A stretch of 16,362 nucleotides of DNA from SCGC-AAA471-B05 sp032249055. Lineage in GTDB: Archaea > Thermoproteota > Thermoprotei > Gearchaeales > Gearchaeaceae. The position numbers and the translations under genes were made by a program. Below, in pieces: positions 15,010 through 16,362 of the stretch (its first letter is position 1; every line of letters starts with the position of its first letter). The stretch is from the NCBI GenBank assembly GCA_032249055.1, contig JAVVGP010000012.1, positions 1 to 16,362 of the forward strand, read 5' to 3'. The notes under the pieces were generated by a model. It saw only the letters and a list, made by a program, of their open reading frames with translations, was not told the DNA's origin and did no database searches.

Positions 15010-16089
15010 TTATCTTTGATATGAAGCTACAGTATAAAAGCCTCTTTTTTGTGCTTCTTCAGTCGCATCAGGATAAATAACATAACCAAACAAAATTCCT
15101 ACCATTTTTGTAGGAATCACTTTTTTAATTTTATCTATCTTCTCACTGAAATCTTTAACATCGCTTCTATGTATTCTAGATTTCGATTCAACTAATACGA
15201 TTATTTTCTCGTTATTCAGAACTCCTTCTGCATATAAGTTAACTTCGATCATTTCATTATCTATGAAAAAGAATTTCCTTTCAAATTCGTTTACTTTAAT
15301 TCCTAAATGTCTTTCTATCCATGAAGGTAGTACAACTCTTCCTATATCTTCTAAACCAAAACCTATAGTTTCTCCCAATCCTGCAACTATTTCACTTAAC
15401 TTTTTAACAGATTGGGTTAATGTGATTACAGCTTCTTCTAGTTTTGTTATCCTTTCATCAAATCTTTTATTAATCTCTATTAAAGTAGCTACAGCATCTT
15501 CTAACTTTGTTACTCTCCCAGATAATGCTATCACTGCTTCTTCTAACTTTGTTACTCTTTCATCCAATCTCTTAGTAATTTCTATCAAAGCAACGACCGC
15601 TTCTTCTAGTTTTGTTACCCTTTCATCTAACCTCTTAGTAACTTCCATCAAAACAGCTACAGCATTTTCTAGTTTTGTTATCCTTTCATCCAATTTCTTA
15701 GTAACCTCTATTAAAGTAGCTACAGCATTTTCTAATCTTGTTACTCTTTCATCCAACCTTTTAGTAACTTCTACCAAATTAGCTACTGTAGTTTCTAGTT
15801 TTGCTACCGCATTTTCTAATCTTGTAATTCTTTCTTCAGCTTTTCTATTAGCCTCGACCAAATTGGTTACCGCTATTTCCAGTTTTGTAATCCTTTCCTC
15901 TGCTTTTTTATGCGCTTCTATTAGCTCATTTACTCTTTCAGATAGCTCTCTTACTGAAACGGTTAGCTCGTTGACAGATTTAGCTAATTTTTCATATTCT
16001 TCTCTAGTTACTTTTATTTCCTTGACTCTTTCATCTACAATTTTTAAAATTAATTCGTATAACTCAGGAGTTAAAGATGATTTACCCAC
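15010..16089 (-). CDS. DUF3782-like protein: heptad-repeat coiled coil with C-terminal PD-(D/E)XK-like nuclease domain
   Basis: A 359-residue protein. Residues 1-58 are helical. Residues 59-226 are a tandem coiled coil built on a 21-residue unit (VTKRLDERVTKLEEAVVALIE at 150-170 is typical). Residues about 240-359 are a compact alpha/beta domain. The latter contains EVNLY (282-286) and VLVESKS (298-304), whose Glu301 and Lys303 form an ExK motif of the PD-(D/E)XK fold; the usual motif-II Asp appears as Asn284. Similar coiled-coil/nuclease-like proteins (DUF3782 and relatives) are multi-copy in crenarchaea and have no known function. The start is GTG: no in-frame ATG lies near, the frame begins at the natural helical start, and TATAAT-like sequence lies about 31 bp upstream. 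The gene is convergent with trkH. A long opposite-strand frame (15263-16108) is a by-product of the repeat. Confidence 0.85.
   Translation of the reverse strand: MGKSSLTPELYELILKIVDERVKEIKVTREEYEKLAKSVNELTVSVRELSERVNELIEAHKKAEERITKLEIAVTNLVEANRKAEERITRLENAVAKLETTVANLVEVTKRLDERVTRLENAVATLIEVTKKLDERITKLENAVAVLMEVTKRLDERVTKLEEAVVALIEITKRLDERVTKLEEAVIALSGRVTKLEDAVATLIEINKRFDERITKLEEAVITLTQSVKKLSEIVAGLGETIGFGLEDIGRVVLPSWIERHLGIKVNEFERKFFFIDNEMIEVNLYAEGVLNNEKIIVLVESKSRIHRSDVKDFSEKIDKIKKVIPTKMVGILFGYVIYPDATEEAQKRGFYTVASYQR
15412..15915 (-). repeat. In-frame tandem repeats (63-bp units, 21 residues) in the DUF3782-like gene
   Basis: By residue: units at 59-79, 80-100, a 7-residue insert (TVANLVE, 101-107), units at 108-128, 129-149, 150-170 and 171-191, a 14-residue short unit (192-205), then 206-226. 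Every length is a multiple of 7, so the coiled-coil register is never broken. The central units are also close to identical at the DNA level, which implies recent unit duplication or gene conversion. Confidence 0.9.
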
Positions 16090-16115
16090 CTTTACAAAAT
16101 ATTTATGAAAACATC

Positions 16116-16125
16116 TTATTATAAG
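16116..16125 (-). promoter_or_regulatory. TATA-like box of the DUF3782-like gene
   Basis: The minus strand reads CTTATAATAA, centred about 31 bp before the GTG at 16089. It supports the GTG start and a short or absent leader. A second AT-rich stretch at 16096-16110 is too close to the start. Confidence 0.45.
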
Positions 16126-16147
16126 CTTTTTGTTTCTAATTTTTATT

Positions 16148-16173
16148 ATTTCCCATCCACAAATATGGGGAGT
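16148..16173. other. Hairpin-forming inverted repeat in the divergent intergenic region
   Basis: cccat (16152-16156) pairs with atggg (16165-16169) around an 8-base spacer. Pairing extends outward through wobbles to about nine pairs (16148-16173). The GC-rich core stands out in very AT-rich surroundings. It could be an operator or an RNA hairpin; nothing else in this stretch (16130-16342) was recognised. Confidence 0.35.
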
Positions 16174-16342
16174 TTAATAAATTAAATATAAAAATAGCAT
16201 AATGTTTTATTGTGTATTTTTACAAAAAACAAAATTATTATACAGGTTAAAACTACCTTAAAATTGCTGAATTTAAAAAAATTAAAAACATATAATTAAA
16301 GACGAATAATAAAAATAAATAACTTTAAGCTTATTATTTGTT

Positions 16343-16362
16343 ATGAAAATAGCAGATCTTCA
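16343..16362 (+). CDS. Possible start of another gene (only MKIADL visible)
   Basis: An ATG at 16343 opens a frame reading MKIADL to the window edge. AT-rich sequence (about 16312-16322) lies some 26 bp upstream, matching the leaderless pattern of the other genes. Six codons are too few to name a product. Confidence 0.35.

Noticed and set aside
15263..16108. Plus-strand 281-codon open frame opposite the DUF3782-like gene
   Set aside because: It is a low-complexity, Ser/Thr/Val-rich mirror of the heptad repeats on the minus strand, has no domain or promoter, and exists because the repeat excludes stops in that antisense frame.

Overview
The window is very AT-rich (roughly 30% GC by eye) and gene-dense. 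It looks archaeal. Most first genes have an AT-rich TATA-like box centred about 24-31 bp before the start codon, with almost no 5' leader and no Shine-Dalgarno sequence, which is the leaderless pattern of Thermoproteota (Crenarchaeota). The gene content agrees: an archaeal-type Lhr-core helicase, a COG1926 phosphoribosyltransferase, a MoeA-type protein, a single-RCK TrkA with TrkH, and a DUF3782-like coiled-coil/nuclease protein. My inference is a thermophilic, possibly acidophilic, AT-rich crenarchaeote; genus is not resolved. No rRNA, tRNA, CRISPR array or intact insertion sequence was seen.

Layout. (1) 1-4785, minus strand: a tightly overlapping four-gene unit, read as PEBP/YbhB-like protein, PdeM-like metallophosphoesterase, large surface M6 metalloprotease, then a membrane protein with a DUF4129 domain that runs off the left edge. 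(2) 4934-7579, minus: Lhr helicase with its own promoter. (3) 7880-8545, minus: phosphoribosyltransferase. (4) 8744-9166, plus: small two-TM coiled-coil protein whose stop overlaps that of the next gene. (5) 9163-11607, minus: a strongly diverged MoeA-like protein and, upstream of it, an orphan GHKL (Bergerat-fold) ATPase. (6) 11779-12635, minus: an EamA/DMT transporter broken by a one-base frameshift. (7) 12815-14900, plus: trkA-trkH potassium uptake operon. (8) 15010-16089, minus: heptad-repeat coiled-coil protein with a C-terminal PD-(D/E)XK-like domain. (9) The right edge holds the possible first codons of another plus-strand gene.

How the genes work together. TrkA and TrkH form one K+ uptake system (cytosolic RCK gate plus membrane channel). 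Lhr and the metallophosphoesterase recall the bacterial pairing of Lhr with the PdeM phosphoesterase in DNA repair loci, although here a PEBP gene lies between them. The M6 protease and DUF4129 protein are translationally coupled and both membrane-associated with extracytoplasmic parts, suggesting a cell-surface function.

The points most worth a second look are the MoeA-like protein that has lost almost every signature glycine/aspartate of the active site, the GHKL ATPase with rIIA-like features, the frameshifted transporter, the modular heptad repeat in the DUF3782-like protein, and the short inverted repeat abutting the trkA TATA box. I saw no clearly new multi-gene defence or mobile system.
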